Shown piece by piece: positions 1 to 9,379 of a stretch of 64,000 nucleotides of DNA (positions are counted from its first letter, which is position 1; every line of letters starts with the position of its first letter). The position numbers and the translations under genes were made by a program. Below the pieces are notes generated by a model, which had not been told where the DNA came from, searched no databases, and saw nothing but the letters and a program-made list of their open reading frames with translations. The DNA comes from Pohlia nutans (Eukaryota > Streptophyta > Bryopsida > Bryales > Mniaceae): the NCBI GenBank assembly GCA_022496805.1, contig CM040088.1, positions 25,031,501 to 25,095,500 on the forward strand, in the 5' to 3' direction.

Positions 1-1545
1 ATGAATACGCAAAGTAGAATCAACAAGGCAGTAGGATAATGTATCTTGCGCTGCGGGTCAGCGGGTCTCTGCACGAGGAAAGTCGAAGCTCGTTTATGCC
101 CTACCAGTCCTTGTATTGCATGTACCCATACTCTTGAGCCTACCCTAGAACATCCTTTCTAATGGAGGGACTTTTTGGAAGGAAAAGAAGAATTGCACCA
201 TCGTCAGATAGGTACTGGACCGAGTATGCAAATAGCGTCTCAACAAAGTCGTCCACGTCCGCCTTGTTCCAGTCAGGGACACTCATGGAAGGGATAGAAA
301 TGCAAGAAACTGACACGTCATCGGGAACATCTGCAATGATAAGATCTAGGCATGCATCTGAATCAACACTTCCCCCAAGCTTTTGATGCTTAATCTTCTC
401 GACCTGTAAAGTTCAACATACAACATCAATTGCGTGGAAGACATTTAAGAAATCACAATTAGATGAAAGGATCTAGATGTGTAATCTATATAATGCGGAT
501 TGATGATAAAATAGTATAGAGATGTATACGCACCATTTTAGAAAATTTTAGTATATCAATTCAAGCAGCTGGAGCTGTGTCCTCCTTCAATTTCTGCTCC
601 CTAAGAGCAATAAGCGATATGTTAAGAATCATCACCTTTGGCAAGATTCCGTGCGTACTAGCTCGAAGCGAGCTCTGAGCTTGGAGCTGAGATGGGCAAA
701 CGTTACGGATGTGACGGAGGGCTGGCCATGAGATCGGTCTAGTTTCAGAACCTCCTGAGGTGGCGGCCTTTGTTGAGTCTGCTTCGGCTGCGCCGATTTT
801 GCATCCAAAGTTTTTGCCTTAGTCCTCTTCGAAGTACCGGCACTAGCTGGGGACTTGGATGCCTTATCTTTATCTCGTTTCTTTTCTGCAGAGGTGAGAC
901 CAAGAACCTCAACAACGGCATCGTCTTCAACATCTTCAGTTTCCAAAACTATTTATTCTGTGCAACATGTGAATCATATTAATTTTCACGTGCGAATGTT
1001 CGATCAACCTACAAAGATACATTTTGGAAATGGTAAGAAGATACTCATCACAAGCAATATATATCCAAATAAAACAAGGTGTACATGATCAAAATAATTA
1101 CCTATTGATGTCATTCATGGCATCAATGAGCTGGCCAGTGTGGCCAAGTGTAAGCAAAAGTCTTGCTTCAACCGCATAATGCCACTTAAGCTCCAATGGG
1201 TGCTTCGACGCAATGTACGGATACCATGCCATTAGCTGGTCAAAAAATCATCCCAGACAAAAAACATTTTGTTGGCCAGAAATGTGAGATCTGGGTCCCC
1301 TTTAAGAAACTCCTCAAACTCGAAATTCCTCTGTTTCCAATGCTCATTCCATGTCGCCGTAACTTCATCTGTTACATCCATAGAAGTTCCCTGATCATTT
1401 GTTGTCGAGATGTAGAAACATCAGTCTCCTCCTCAATAACCTGACCAAAAGTCTTGTTCCAGTCGCCGTATATCGGATTGAAGGATTGGCCGAACCAAAG
1501 GAAGAGCTACCATCCTGCAAGGTGGAATCAGCAACTGGCACTTGG
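1..1545 (-). pseudogene. Decayed multi-exon transposon-type gene with methyltransferase-like C-terminus
   Basis: Read on the minus strand, several coding-looking blocks follow one another. Block 1 (about 1,530-1,100) encodes text such as WNEHWKQRNFEFEEFLKGDP and, after a frame change near 1,245, DQLMAWYPYIASKHPLELKW, ending at a plausible AG/GT donor near 1,100. Block 2 (about 946-636) is lysine and serine rich. Block 3 (about 404-60) contains a hydrophobic stretch LIIADVP and then QYLSDDGAILLFLP. That resembles the motif IV region of Rossmann-fold methyltransferases (acidic-hydrophobic motif, then a strand after a DDG turn). This comparison is from memory and weak. In-frame stops near 140 and 80 and at least two frameshifts show it is not functional. 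It probably belongs to the same repeat-rich element as the arrays at 1.7-3.1 kb. The left end lies outside the window. Confidence 0.45.
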
Positions 1546-1667
1546 TCGTGTTCGGCAGTGAGCGGTGAGCAATAAAATTTCAGGATTTTTGAATGGGTTT
1601 AATAAGGAAAGTGGGTCCTATGACCGAGGATTTAGTGTAATGGTAACGAGCTGCAGGTAACGAGAGG

Positions 1668-2067
1668 TACTGGTAACGAGTTGGCTCCCTCACAAGTTGG
1701 CTCATCACCACGCACGTCACGCACCACACGCGTGACTCGTCACGCACTGTCACGCGGTACTGGTAACGAGCTGGCTCCCTCACGCACGTCACGCACCACA
1801 CGCACCACTCGTACTCGTCACGCACTGTCACGCGGTACTGGTAACGAGCTGGCTCCCTCACGCACGTCACGCACCACACGCACCACTCGTACTCGTCACG
1901 CACTGTCACGCGGTACTGGTAACGAGCTGGCTCCCTCACGCACGTCACGCACCACACGCACCACTCGTACTCGTCACGCACTGTCACGCGGTACTGGTAA
2001 CGAGCTGGCTCCCTCACGCACGTCACGCACCACACGCACCACTCGTACTCGTCACGCACTGTCACGC
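1668..2067. repeat. 78-bp tandem array, four identical units plus one diverged unit
   Basis: Units start at 1,756, 1,834, 1,912 and 1,990, and the four appear identical over 78 bp. Each begins GGTACTGGTAACGAGCTGG and continues with CACGCAC/GTCACGC text. A diverged 88-bp first unit starts at 1,668. Because 78 is a multiple of three, open frames run through the array on both strands (1,580-2,065 minus; 1,681-2,235 plus). Their repetitive Arg/Thr or Cys/Trp text is an artefact of the repeat. Identical units suggest recent expansion. Confidence 0.95.
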
Positions 2068-2225
2068 ACTTGTACTCGTGGACGCACCGTCACGTACCAC
2101 TCGTACTTGTCACGCACCGTCACGCACCACTCATACTCGTCACGCACCGTCACGCACTCGTACTCGTCACGCACCGTCACGCACCACTCGTCACGCACCA
2201 CATGCACCCACTCGTACTCCCGGGT
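2068..2225. repeat. Short CACGCAC-type tandem repeats
   Basis: Continues directly from the 78-bp array with about 30-bp imperfect units built on CACCGTCACGCACCACTCGT. It looks like a degenerate, shorter-period offshoot of the same array. No coding role is visible. Confidence 0.8.
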
Positions 2226-2479
2226 CTCGTCATGACTCAATCTCCACACTTAGAGAGAAAAATTTCCAACACTGGAGTGGGACTCGTAACGCAATACTAC
2301 CGGGTGTCGTCATGCCACACTCTCACGACTTAGCAAAACAGTACATGGGACTCCCACTCGTAGGTAACGAGCTGGTAATGAGCTACAGGTAAACTACTTG
2401 GTAACGAGCTGCTGGTAACGAGAGCTTCAGGTAACGAGCTGATCCACGCGAGAGATCAAAATCTTTCACAAATGTAACA
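2226..2479. other. Spacer with scattered GGTAACGAGCTG motifs
   Basis: No gene. The motif GGTAACGAGC recurs at short irregular intervals between about 2,360 and 2,440, linking the 78-bp array on the left to the 84-bp palindrome array on the right. Confidence 0.6.
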
Positions 2480-3062
2480 AAATCATGCTAGATTGAGCTA
2501 CTCGGTACCGAACAACATCAAAACTGTCTAAAGCTAAATATTTCAGACCTAGGCTATAGCTAAATGTCACCCAAAATCATGCTACTCGGTACCAAGCAGC
2601 ATCAAACGTATCTTCGGCTAATAAGTTCACACCCAGGTGAGAGATACATGTCAGGCGTTATTGAGCTGCTCGGTACCGAACAACATCATAAGTGTCTTTG
2701 AGTAATTATTTCACACTTAGGCAAGATCTACGTGCAACTCCTAATCGAGCTGCTCGGTACCGAGCTGCAGCAGGAGACTCCGGGCTCCACGTTAACTGTC
2801 TTCGGCTAATAGATTCCTCACCCAGGCGAGAGCTACCTGCCATCCCTTATCGAGCTGCTCGGTAACGAGCAACAATTGTAGTCTCCCTTGCACGTCTTAT
2901 GCTTATCTGTGACCCAAGAAGTTGAGAGGTTCATGCAAACCCCTAATCGTGCTTCTCGGCAATGAGCTGCATCAGGAGTGTCATTTAGCAATCACTTGTT
3001 CTACTAGTCGAGAGTAACGTGCCACTAGAAATTGAGCTGCTCGTTACCGAGCAGCTGGAGAA
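2480..3062. repeat. Degenerate 84-bp array, each unit with a GAGCTGCTCGGTACCGAGC-type palindrome
   Basis: The palindrome core CTCGGTACCG, with variants, lies at 2,501, 2,585, 2,669, 2,753, 2,858, 2,955 and 3,040, so the spacing is 84, 84, 84, 105, 97 and 85. Between cores a second conserved block reads roughly TTCACACCCAGGCGAGAG followed by CTACNTG. A further palindrome copy, GCTGCTCGGTGCCGAGCAGC, stands alone at about 4,400, beyond the FPS fragment. The regular arrangement resembles transposase-binding subterminal repeats of a large DNA transposon, but a satellite origin is also possible. Confidence 0.8.
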
Positions 3063-3230
3063 ACCTTACACGAATCTGGAATCATATATTCATCTAAACC
3101 CTTTAAGAGTTTTCAAGTCACTGTACTTCGTGTAAACTGACATAGGAGAAGCATAATCGTTTCAGAGCATTTTCTAGATTGAGTTGGCCACAATCCACTC
3201 TTATACTCCCGCTTATAGCATCCTACCTCG

Positions 3231-4228
3231 ATGATAGTTCAAGCCTTGAAACGTGCCAATGAATCTCAGAAACAAACATTTGAGTTATCCGTAAAGTCAC
3301 CTTGGATTTGAAGAATCAAGAAAGAATTTTGCTTTATTATACTCGTATTTGTTCACTCCAAATAGTTAAAAGGTATGGAAGATCTTGGTGGTCTATCATT
3401 ATTAGGTGTGTAAGAGGTGTGTAAGAGCTTGGTGGTCTTCAAAGGTTTTCAAAAGTTTTTTAGCACCAAGAAAGGAGCTAAAAAACTTTTGAAAACTTTT
3501 GAAGACGGTCACCAAGCTCTTACACACCTCTTACACACCTAATAATGATAAACCACCAAGATCTTGCACACCTTCTAACTATTTGGAGTGAACAAATAAG
3601 AGTATAATAAAGCAAAATTCTTTCTTGATTCTTCAAATCCAAGGTGACTTTACGGATAACTCCATTGAAGGTCAGTTTGTTTTCAATGAGTATTCTATGC
3701 TGGTCCCTAGGATGGGTTCAGTAAGACATCATTGCGATGCAGAAAATGGAGTAGGAGAAATACATATAATAGTTCTTTATGAATAGAACTGAAGATTAGA
3801 GTTTTCTTTGCTTTTCCGTAGTCACTTCGTACTTGAGCTATTATTGGACTCTTGTGTGAGTTGTGTCTGATCAGCTATGGTTATGAGTTTTGTGTTTCAG
3901 GATAATTACGGAAAGGCAGACCCATCCTGTGTCGTTGAGGTCAAGCGTTTGTACAACGAGCTTGAACTCCAGGTGGGTTAAAAAATTTGTAACTTAATTT
4001 GAAGTCACAGAACATCCCATTTTCTTTTCAATACCAAACCTCATAACGGTGGAGAGTGTCCTCTGCAAGTGATGCAATTTCTAATAATTACGTTATCAGT
4101 TATGAACGAGACAGCTATCAAAACCTTATTGCTACTATAGAGAGTCAAGATGACCAAGCCCTGCAAGAAAGCATTCTTTTTAACCTGTGGAGTTTCATTT
4201 TCCAGTTATTCTAACGTCTATCAACTTG
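3231..4228 (+). pseudogene. Farnesyl diphosphate synthase (FPS) C-terminal fragment
   Basis: FPS joins isopentenyl diphosphate to allylic diphosphates in isoprenoid synthesis. Three adjacent blocks match the C-terminal exons of plant FPS in order. 3,231-3,281 encodes VQALKRANESQKQTF. 3,901-3,972 encodes DNYGKADPSCVVEVKRLYNE and is bounded by a clean AG acceptor and GT donor. About 4,101-4,185 encodes YERDSYQNLIATIES and the following residues before losing similarity to the usual C-terminal end. The catalytic aspartate-rich motifs lie in upstream exons that are absent, so this is a fragment. A foldback element interrupts it right after the first block. Repeat palindromes lie on both sides (2.5-3.06 kb and 4.40 kb), which suggests a captured host-gene piece inside a transposon. 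The identification is from family memory and fairly secure. Confidence 0.75.
3282..3662. mobile_element. 381-bp foldback element inserted in the FPS fragment
   Basis: Two nearly perfect inverted arms (3,282-3,464 and 3,477-3,662) surround a 12-base loop. The outer ends are GAGTTATCCGTAAAG and its complement. The flanks look like an imperfect target duplication (CATTTGA left, CATTGA right), which would fit a Mutator-like insertion, but this is not certain. The element sits exactly where the FPS exon should reach its 5' splice site. A transcript through it would form a long near-perfect hairpin. Confidence 0.85.
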
Positions 4229-5393
4229 GAAGGTTCAGGCTAGGTCAATTGTTCAGTATGAGTTACCGGATATTTATTTATTTATTTATAAACTTCACCC
4301 GTGCTGGGAACACGAAACGAACGCTCAGTTCCCTGTACTGGTCGAACGCTCATCACTAGTTACAGGACAGTTTGGGAACACCTAAACCTGCTCAATCGAG
4401 CTGCTCGGTGCCGAGCAGCATAATTTTCCCGTTCCTTACCCTCTGGTTGTGGAGAATCAATACCTCAGAGCTAGCTGAGGAGATTGATATGACCGCTGCA
4501 ACGTCGATGATGGACTCTTCAGAGCGATGCCTGAGCTAGAGAAGTTAACGAATGAGCGCGTGGAGACAATGGAGTTAGAGTAGTACAAGAGTAAAGAGTA
4601 CTTAGTCTGTGCTTAGAAGCAACAAGTAACTGTACGTATTTAGAAGCAACGGCCTCGATCGGTCTTGAATGTCATTGTCACTGCCTGGTGCATGCCAGTA
4701 CCGGCCTCGATATATCTCTCACGGATTAGCATCGTCCGGGATCGGCATTGATCTGAGTTAGAAGGAGCGTCCAAACGGCGCCCATAAATGGCGTCAGACT
4801 AGACGGCACCAGTCGATTACCAGCAGCGTGATTGCCGTAGCTTTCAGAGCCAGGTGGTTAACAGGGTCTCAGATTCATTTAATATGATTGTTATGGCCTC
4901 AGTCTAGCTCGTGAGTACAAATACTTAAGTTCATGTGAGTAGCATGAAGACATATACCTGTTCCGAATTCCAAACGCCAACAGTCCTCATCCTTTGCTAG
5001 CTCGTGATCTGCATGCCATGCCAGTGCCCGCTCGGCAATGCAGATCCATTGTCTGAGTGGACGCAGCCAGTTAAGCCTCTGGCTTGCTGCCTCCGAGTGC
5101 ATGCGACACATGAGGAGATTGATATGACCGCTGCAACGTCGATGATGGACTCTTCAGAGCGATGCCTGAGCTAGAGAAGTTAACGAATGAGCGGAGATAA
5201 TGGAGTTATATACATGTTGAAAGCGGTGGCAGATCGATACAGACATATAACGAACTCCGGCTATTACCATAGCCGGCGTGAATGTAGTGTCTGTTCATCC
5301 CAACCTTGATATTCTATTCACAGAATAGAGTATCAGTGATATCGATACTGCTGTACACTGCTGTATAGACACGTACTGAGTATCATTTAGCGT
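4229..5393. other. No recognisable gene; contains a 95-bp long-range direct repeat
   Basis: A block beginning TGAGGAGATTGATATGACC occurs at about 4,476-4,573 and again at 5,112-5,208, nearly identical (the second copy lacks a few bases near its end). About 540 bp between the copies carries no convincing reading frame; the minus-strand frame at 4,899-5,111 has no family likeness. The isolated palindrome at 4,400 belongs to the repeat family of 2.5-3.06 kb. Confidence 0.7.
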
Positions 5394-5612
5394 CAATGAA
5401 AGTAAAAATGACAAATGACAAACTCCTATGTAGTGTGAAGGGACACTATTTCTCTTTAGCTTTAAACGAATTGTATTAAAAGACATCAATTATCATGGTA
5501 CTCTCAATGAAAAGTAAAAATGACAAATGGCAAACTCCTATGTAGTGTGAAGGGACACTATTTCTCTTTAGCTTTGAACAAATTGTATTGAAAGACATCA
5601 ATTATCCTTAAA
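5394..5612. repeat. 111-bp tandem duplication
   Basis: Copy 1 starts at 5,394 and copy 2 at 5,505, both with CAATGAAAGTAAAAATGAC-type text and sharing AGTGTGAAGGGACACTATT. They differ at only a few positions. No coding role is seen. Confidence 0.9.
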
Positions 5613-5944
5613 CACTGAATACACTCCATTTAGTGTAGCAAGAGTGAGTTTTTAGGGCCCTGGTTATTAATGTCTTATCTAATGTCACAGGCCAAAGAAA
5701 TTGTTCACCAACCCAGAGTGATATCCAGAGTGATAGTGGAGAATGATGCTTAGAAAATGTTTAAAAGAAGCTAAGCATTGCTTGGACAAACATTGTGTGT
5801 AAGTTGTGATATGACATCTAGTAAGGTTGAATGTCTGGTGGCGTTTACCGGTATTATATTTGTGTGGTCCTTGGTCAATACCGGATAGGGTTACTCTTGT
5901 TGCTGCTGCACTATTGCGTCCCTTCAATATAGCTCCATTGTTGC

Positions 5945-6210
5945 CCTCCCTGAGTCTCTCATACTCAAGAACTAGATGAAAAGTGCTCTCTTGACTCTCA
6001 ATCCTAGCATGTTAAGAAGTGACCCTTCAAATCGCTATTTAATTGACTATATCCCCACATTTTACTTGTGATTGGTCCATTGACTATTTGAAGTGCACTT
6101 TTGATGTGTGAGGGACGTGCAAGGGTAGGGGAGTGTAAGTGCAAGGGCTCTTCAAATGTAAATGAATAATTTCAGCGAGTCATGTCTAGCGTATACGAGT
6201 AGAGATGCTC
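5945..6210 (-). mobile_element. Harbinger/Tourist-type MITE, diverged copy in reverse orientation
   Basis: Reverse-complemented, this block aligns along most of its length with the intact MITE at 39,899-40,200. It shares a GAGCATCTC end, the TTTGAAGAGCCCTTG block, AGTCAATG/CACCAATCACAAGTA text and a GTTAAGAA block. One end is well kept: AGAGATGCTC ends at 6,210 and is followed by TTA, the expected 3-bp target. The other end (near 5,945) is eroded, so that boundary is approximate. Confidence 0.75.
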
Positions 6211-6213
6211 TTA

Positions 6214-6548
6214 CACTTAACTTATCTTAGAGGCACCATAAGAACCTTCACTTGTTTGTAAATTGTAATACATTTAATAATAACTACTGCAAAATTGGGT
6301 GGAAGTTAGTTCATCATGGATCATGGATTAGTCCTGTTGGGCGGATCAGTAGATCAGTAAAGGTACTGTAATTTGTTTGGCTCCAGCCTAAATAAGATAA
6401 AATGGTGTCAATAGGAACAACTTGGTTACAAAGTACAACCATGTACACCTGGCCAAAAATACTGGTGCGCTACTTGCATGCTTTTTTAGATTGTGCAAGT
6501 ATGTGGATTATATGTAGCACTAAAGCCTAACTGTTAGCTGGGAATGCA
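6214..6548. other. No feature recognised
   Basis: AT-rich sequence upstream of the piggyBac-type fragment. The N-terminal part of the transposase, expected here if the gene were complete, cannot be read in any frame. Confidence 0.5.
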
Positions 6549-7262
6549 GGTACTGTTCGCAAGAACCGCAAGGGTTTTCCTTCGTCTCTAGCTGGCTTCC
6601 CTAAGATCCAATTGCCTAAGCGAGGGACCCTTGTTGTGCGAATGCATCGCAGCAGAAAAATTTGCGCCATCTGTTAGATAGACTCCAAACCAGTGTTATT
6701 GCTTTCCACAGCAATCAACCTAATCAACCCAGAGGCCTTTGCAGAAAGACGGATCGGTCGTGAACGAGTATATTATCCAACGTCACCAATTCTTCTCCAA
6801 TACCAGTCAAATATGCGAGGAGTGGATGTAGTTGATCAGAAGAGGGAGTACTACACCGTCCAGCTTCAATCACACAAATGGTGGCACAGAGTGTTCATGT
6901 TTATCCTTGATTCTAATCTTGACAATTCGTTTGTGTTATACTCAGAGGAGCAGCGTGAGATCGAACTACCAGTCCTTGCACGCGCGTTGTGGCGAATGAA
7001 CCTTGCAGAGGCTTTGGTGTTGCCCTTTGCACGAACTGACAACGTACGAGGTGGTGTTCGTGGGGGATGTGGGGGATTTTTGTATGCGATGGGGCTTGCT
7101 TCATTTGTTTACATTCACAGCCTCGATTTAGGGTTCATGCTGTTGCTAATCGTCGCTGAAATTGCACGTGTGATCTTAGGAAGCGGATTGGAAGGTGAGT
7201 TTGGTGGACAGATGGTGGCATTCTTGGCGTGGTTGGGTGAGTTTGTGGAGAAGTTTGAGTGA
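6549..7262 (+). pseudogene. piggyBac-type (DDE_Tnp_1_7) transposase, C-terminal fragment with a stop
   Basis: One continuous frame encodes GTVRKNRKGFP at the start, SKPVLLLST after a TAG stop at 6,675-6,677, then the diagnostic block MRGVDVVDQKREYYTVQ, SHKWWHRVFMFILD and NSFVLYSEEQRE. In the piggyBac family the GVD..DQ block carries the third catalytic aspartate, and the KWW/FFxxLD block follows it. The first two catalytic aspartates lie upstream and are missing. Clear family likeness ends near 7,040; the rest of the frame to the stop at 7,260-7,262 is unplaced. The product would cut and paste TTAA-flanked elements. This copy is broken by truncation and the internal stop. It matters because many TTAA-flanked MITEs lie in the same window. 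Confidence 0.8.
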
Positions 7263-8443
7263 TGTTGCTATTACTTGACGAGGACAACGTGGAATTCGTG
7301 ACCAAGTCCTGGAGTGTGGAGGAGTGTGCTCAGTAGATTGTAGTCATAGCTTTTCACTCCATAGAGCGATCTCAACATCTAGGGATATTTTCCTAATTTT
7401 TTTTGCATTCCCTAGTTCAGGACGGCGGTTAGAGAACTCATGACTAAGGCCCATTTTGTGCTTTGTTTCTCCAGTGACTTCGTGAAGTTACAAATTCTTT
7501 TCGGGTGTTGGTTTGTTTTTATTGTTGTCATGAAATTGTGAGTATGAGATGCTATACACTGGCCAGTTCCCATATCTTCTATGTTACGGCATTGTAGAGG
7601 CTTAGAGCAGCGTTTTGGCGCGAGCCAACTGCTATGAAAGGCCTACAAGCAATGAAAGTTGAAGCAGTTGGAAGTGGCGCCATCTTGCCACCGTCCGCTA
7701 CGCCACGAGGGACATCATCGCAATTGTTGTACCGCAGCTCAAGTCTTTCACGCTGCCATCGTGGCGTATATTGTTCGAAAACCCTTTGGTACTCCGGGCG
7801 ACCCCGTCAACTACACTTACGCACCATTTGATTGCAGTTTCATAAATCGTTTTTGCAATTACTGAACCCCCAAAATATATAGAAGCGCAACCTCCTATTT
7901 GCTTCTGATTCACCGTTCCAATTGAGCGTATCTCAAATAGCAAATTTTTCCTGATCACAAATCAGTTTCATGTAGTCTGTGACTAATGAACATCAATCTG
8001 CTACTCTAAATCGCAGCCTCATCTTATTGTAGTTGATGCTCAAAAAATTTCACCGCAACTCAAACGTTCTCTTGTTACCATCGACACGGTTCGATCTGCC
8101 GATGTCTGTTTCGATTTCCTACAATTTTTTAGGGGCCCACCGTATACACTACTTTGACTGTCATATATACAAAGCCCAGAATCGTTCAAGGGTTAATACG
8201 AGACCGTTCTGGCAATATTTTTCACTTCTCCATGCCCCATTCCGTGGTCATAGGGGATAAATATTCCGTGGTAATGGGTCCCTAAAATCCCTAGAAATAG
8301 CCTATTATTCGAATATTTTCTAAATTTAGTATATTTGAAAAAGTCAAACCGGACTTCACCGCTCTAAATTTTGTGCTTCACTGCTCACTGCTCACTGCTC
8401 ATCGCTCACAAACTAGCGTCGTTGGACTGGGGGTCATATCAGA
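7263..8443. other. No convincing gene
   Basis: Reading frames near 7,634-7,958 on both strands overlap one another and show no family likeness. From 8,379 to 8,412 there is a short CACTGCTCACTGCTCAC run. Its complement resembles GCAGTGAGCGGTGAGC at 1,553, so the two may be eroded ends of an older element of about 6.9 kb. The CACTA-like repeats begin just beyond, at about 8,440. Confidence 0.45.
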
Positions 8444-8520
8444 CACTTCTTGTTCCCAATGCTGCGTTCCCACAGTGTTTTGGGACCTCGAAACGGGACC
8501 TGCAGTGGGACTTGGGACCA

Positions 8521-9290
8521 TATGACTCTATTTAGTCATACATTTATGACTACACGTAGTCATCTATATGGAAATTATGACTACACGTAGTCATACATTT
8601 ATCACTACGCATAGTAGTGAGATGATGACTGAAATGCGTCATACATTGAGTTGGGAGAATAGGACTCTTTGGAGTCACATCTATTGGACTACCCATAGTC
8701 ACGAATACTGAAATAGCTTCTGAATGCTATGACTAATTGTAGTGAGATATTAGTGACTGCATCAACGGTTTTATCACTACGCATAGTACTGTGGTGGTGA
8801 CTGCATTAAGTCACACATAGACTTGGGATAATACGACTATGTAGAGCCACATCGAGGTGACTATGCATAGTCTCCAATGCTGAAATCATGAGATGGACAT
8901 GACTAATTTTAGTGAGGTTTTAGAGAATATAGCAATGGTTTGATCACTACGTATAGTGATGTGGTTGTGACTGTATTGCATCATACACACACGTGAGATA
9001 ATACGACGCTGTAAAGTCAAATATGCTTCACTACACATAGTCACCCATATCAAGTGATGATTGCATGGAGTCCTTGTATACTCGTTTCTATTACTACTGG
9101 GAGTCAAATTTCAATATTAAATCGGAAGCATCTGACTAGGACTTGACTGTCCGTAGTCTAATGCAAATGTATGCCATGCAGTCGAATCTGCCATTCTACC
9201 GGTGCGTAGTCATAGATTTCAGTTTCAGATTAGGGTGATAATGAGATCCGTTAACTATTACAAGTCAACCGTGCGGTTGTGAGCACTGCG
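8521..9290. repeat. Left subterminal motif array of the CACTA element
   Basis: Dense short palindromic motifs of the type GACTACACGTAGTC, CACTACGCATAGT and CACTACGTATAGTGATG, separated by 20-50 bp. In En/Spm elements such subterminal arrays bind the TnpA-type protein. That role is inferred here. Part of this array (8,698-9,118) is duplicated inside the tnp2 gene at about 19.26-19.69 kb. Confidence 0.8.
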
Positions 9291-9379
9291 TCAGGTCATG
9301 CAAATGATTTTCACACATTTTATTGAAATAGAAAATTCGGTGCTGAAACAGGATGCACTGCACCTGGAACTCGATCAGT

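Noticed and set aside
1756..2067. CRISPR-like regular repeats
   Set aside because: The whole 78-bp unit is identical with no variable spacers, and the setting is plant nuclear DNA.
1580..2235. Long open frames on both strands rich in Arg/Thr or Cys/Trp
   Set aside because: They exist only because a 78-bp repeat (a multiple of three) has no stops; there is no start context, splice or domain support.
3282..3662. microRNA precursor
   Set aside because: Arms are nearly perfect over about 183 bp and end in an insertion-like boundary; a foldback transposon fits better, though siRNA production is possible.
8444..8460. CACTTCTTGTTCCC as the left CACTA terminus
   Set aside because: It matches only CACT of the right-end complement and has no matching target duplication, so it is used only as an approximate boundary.
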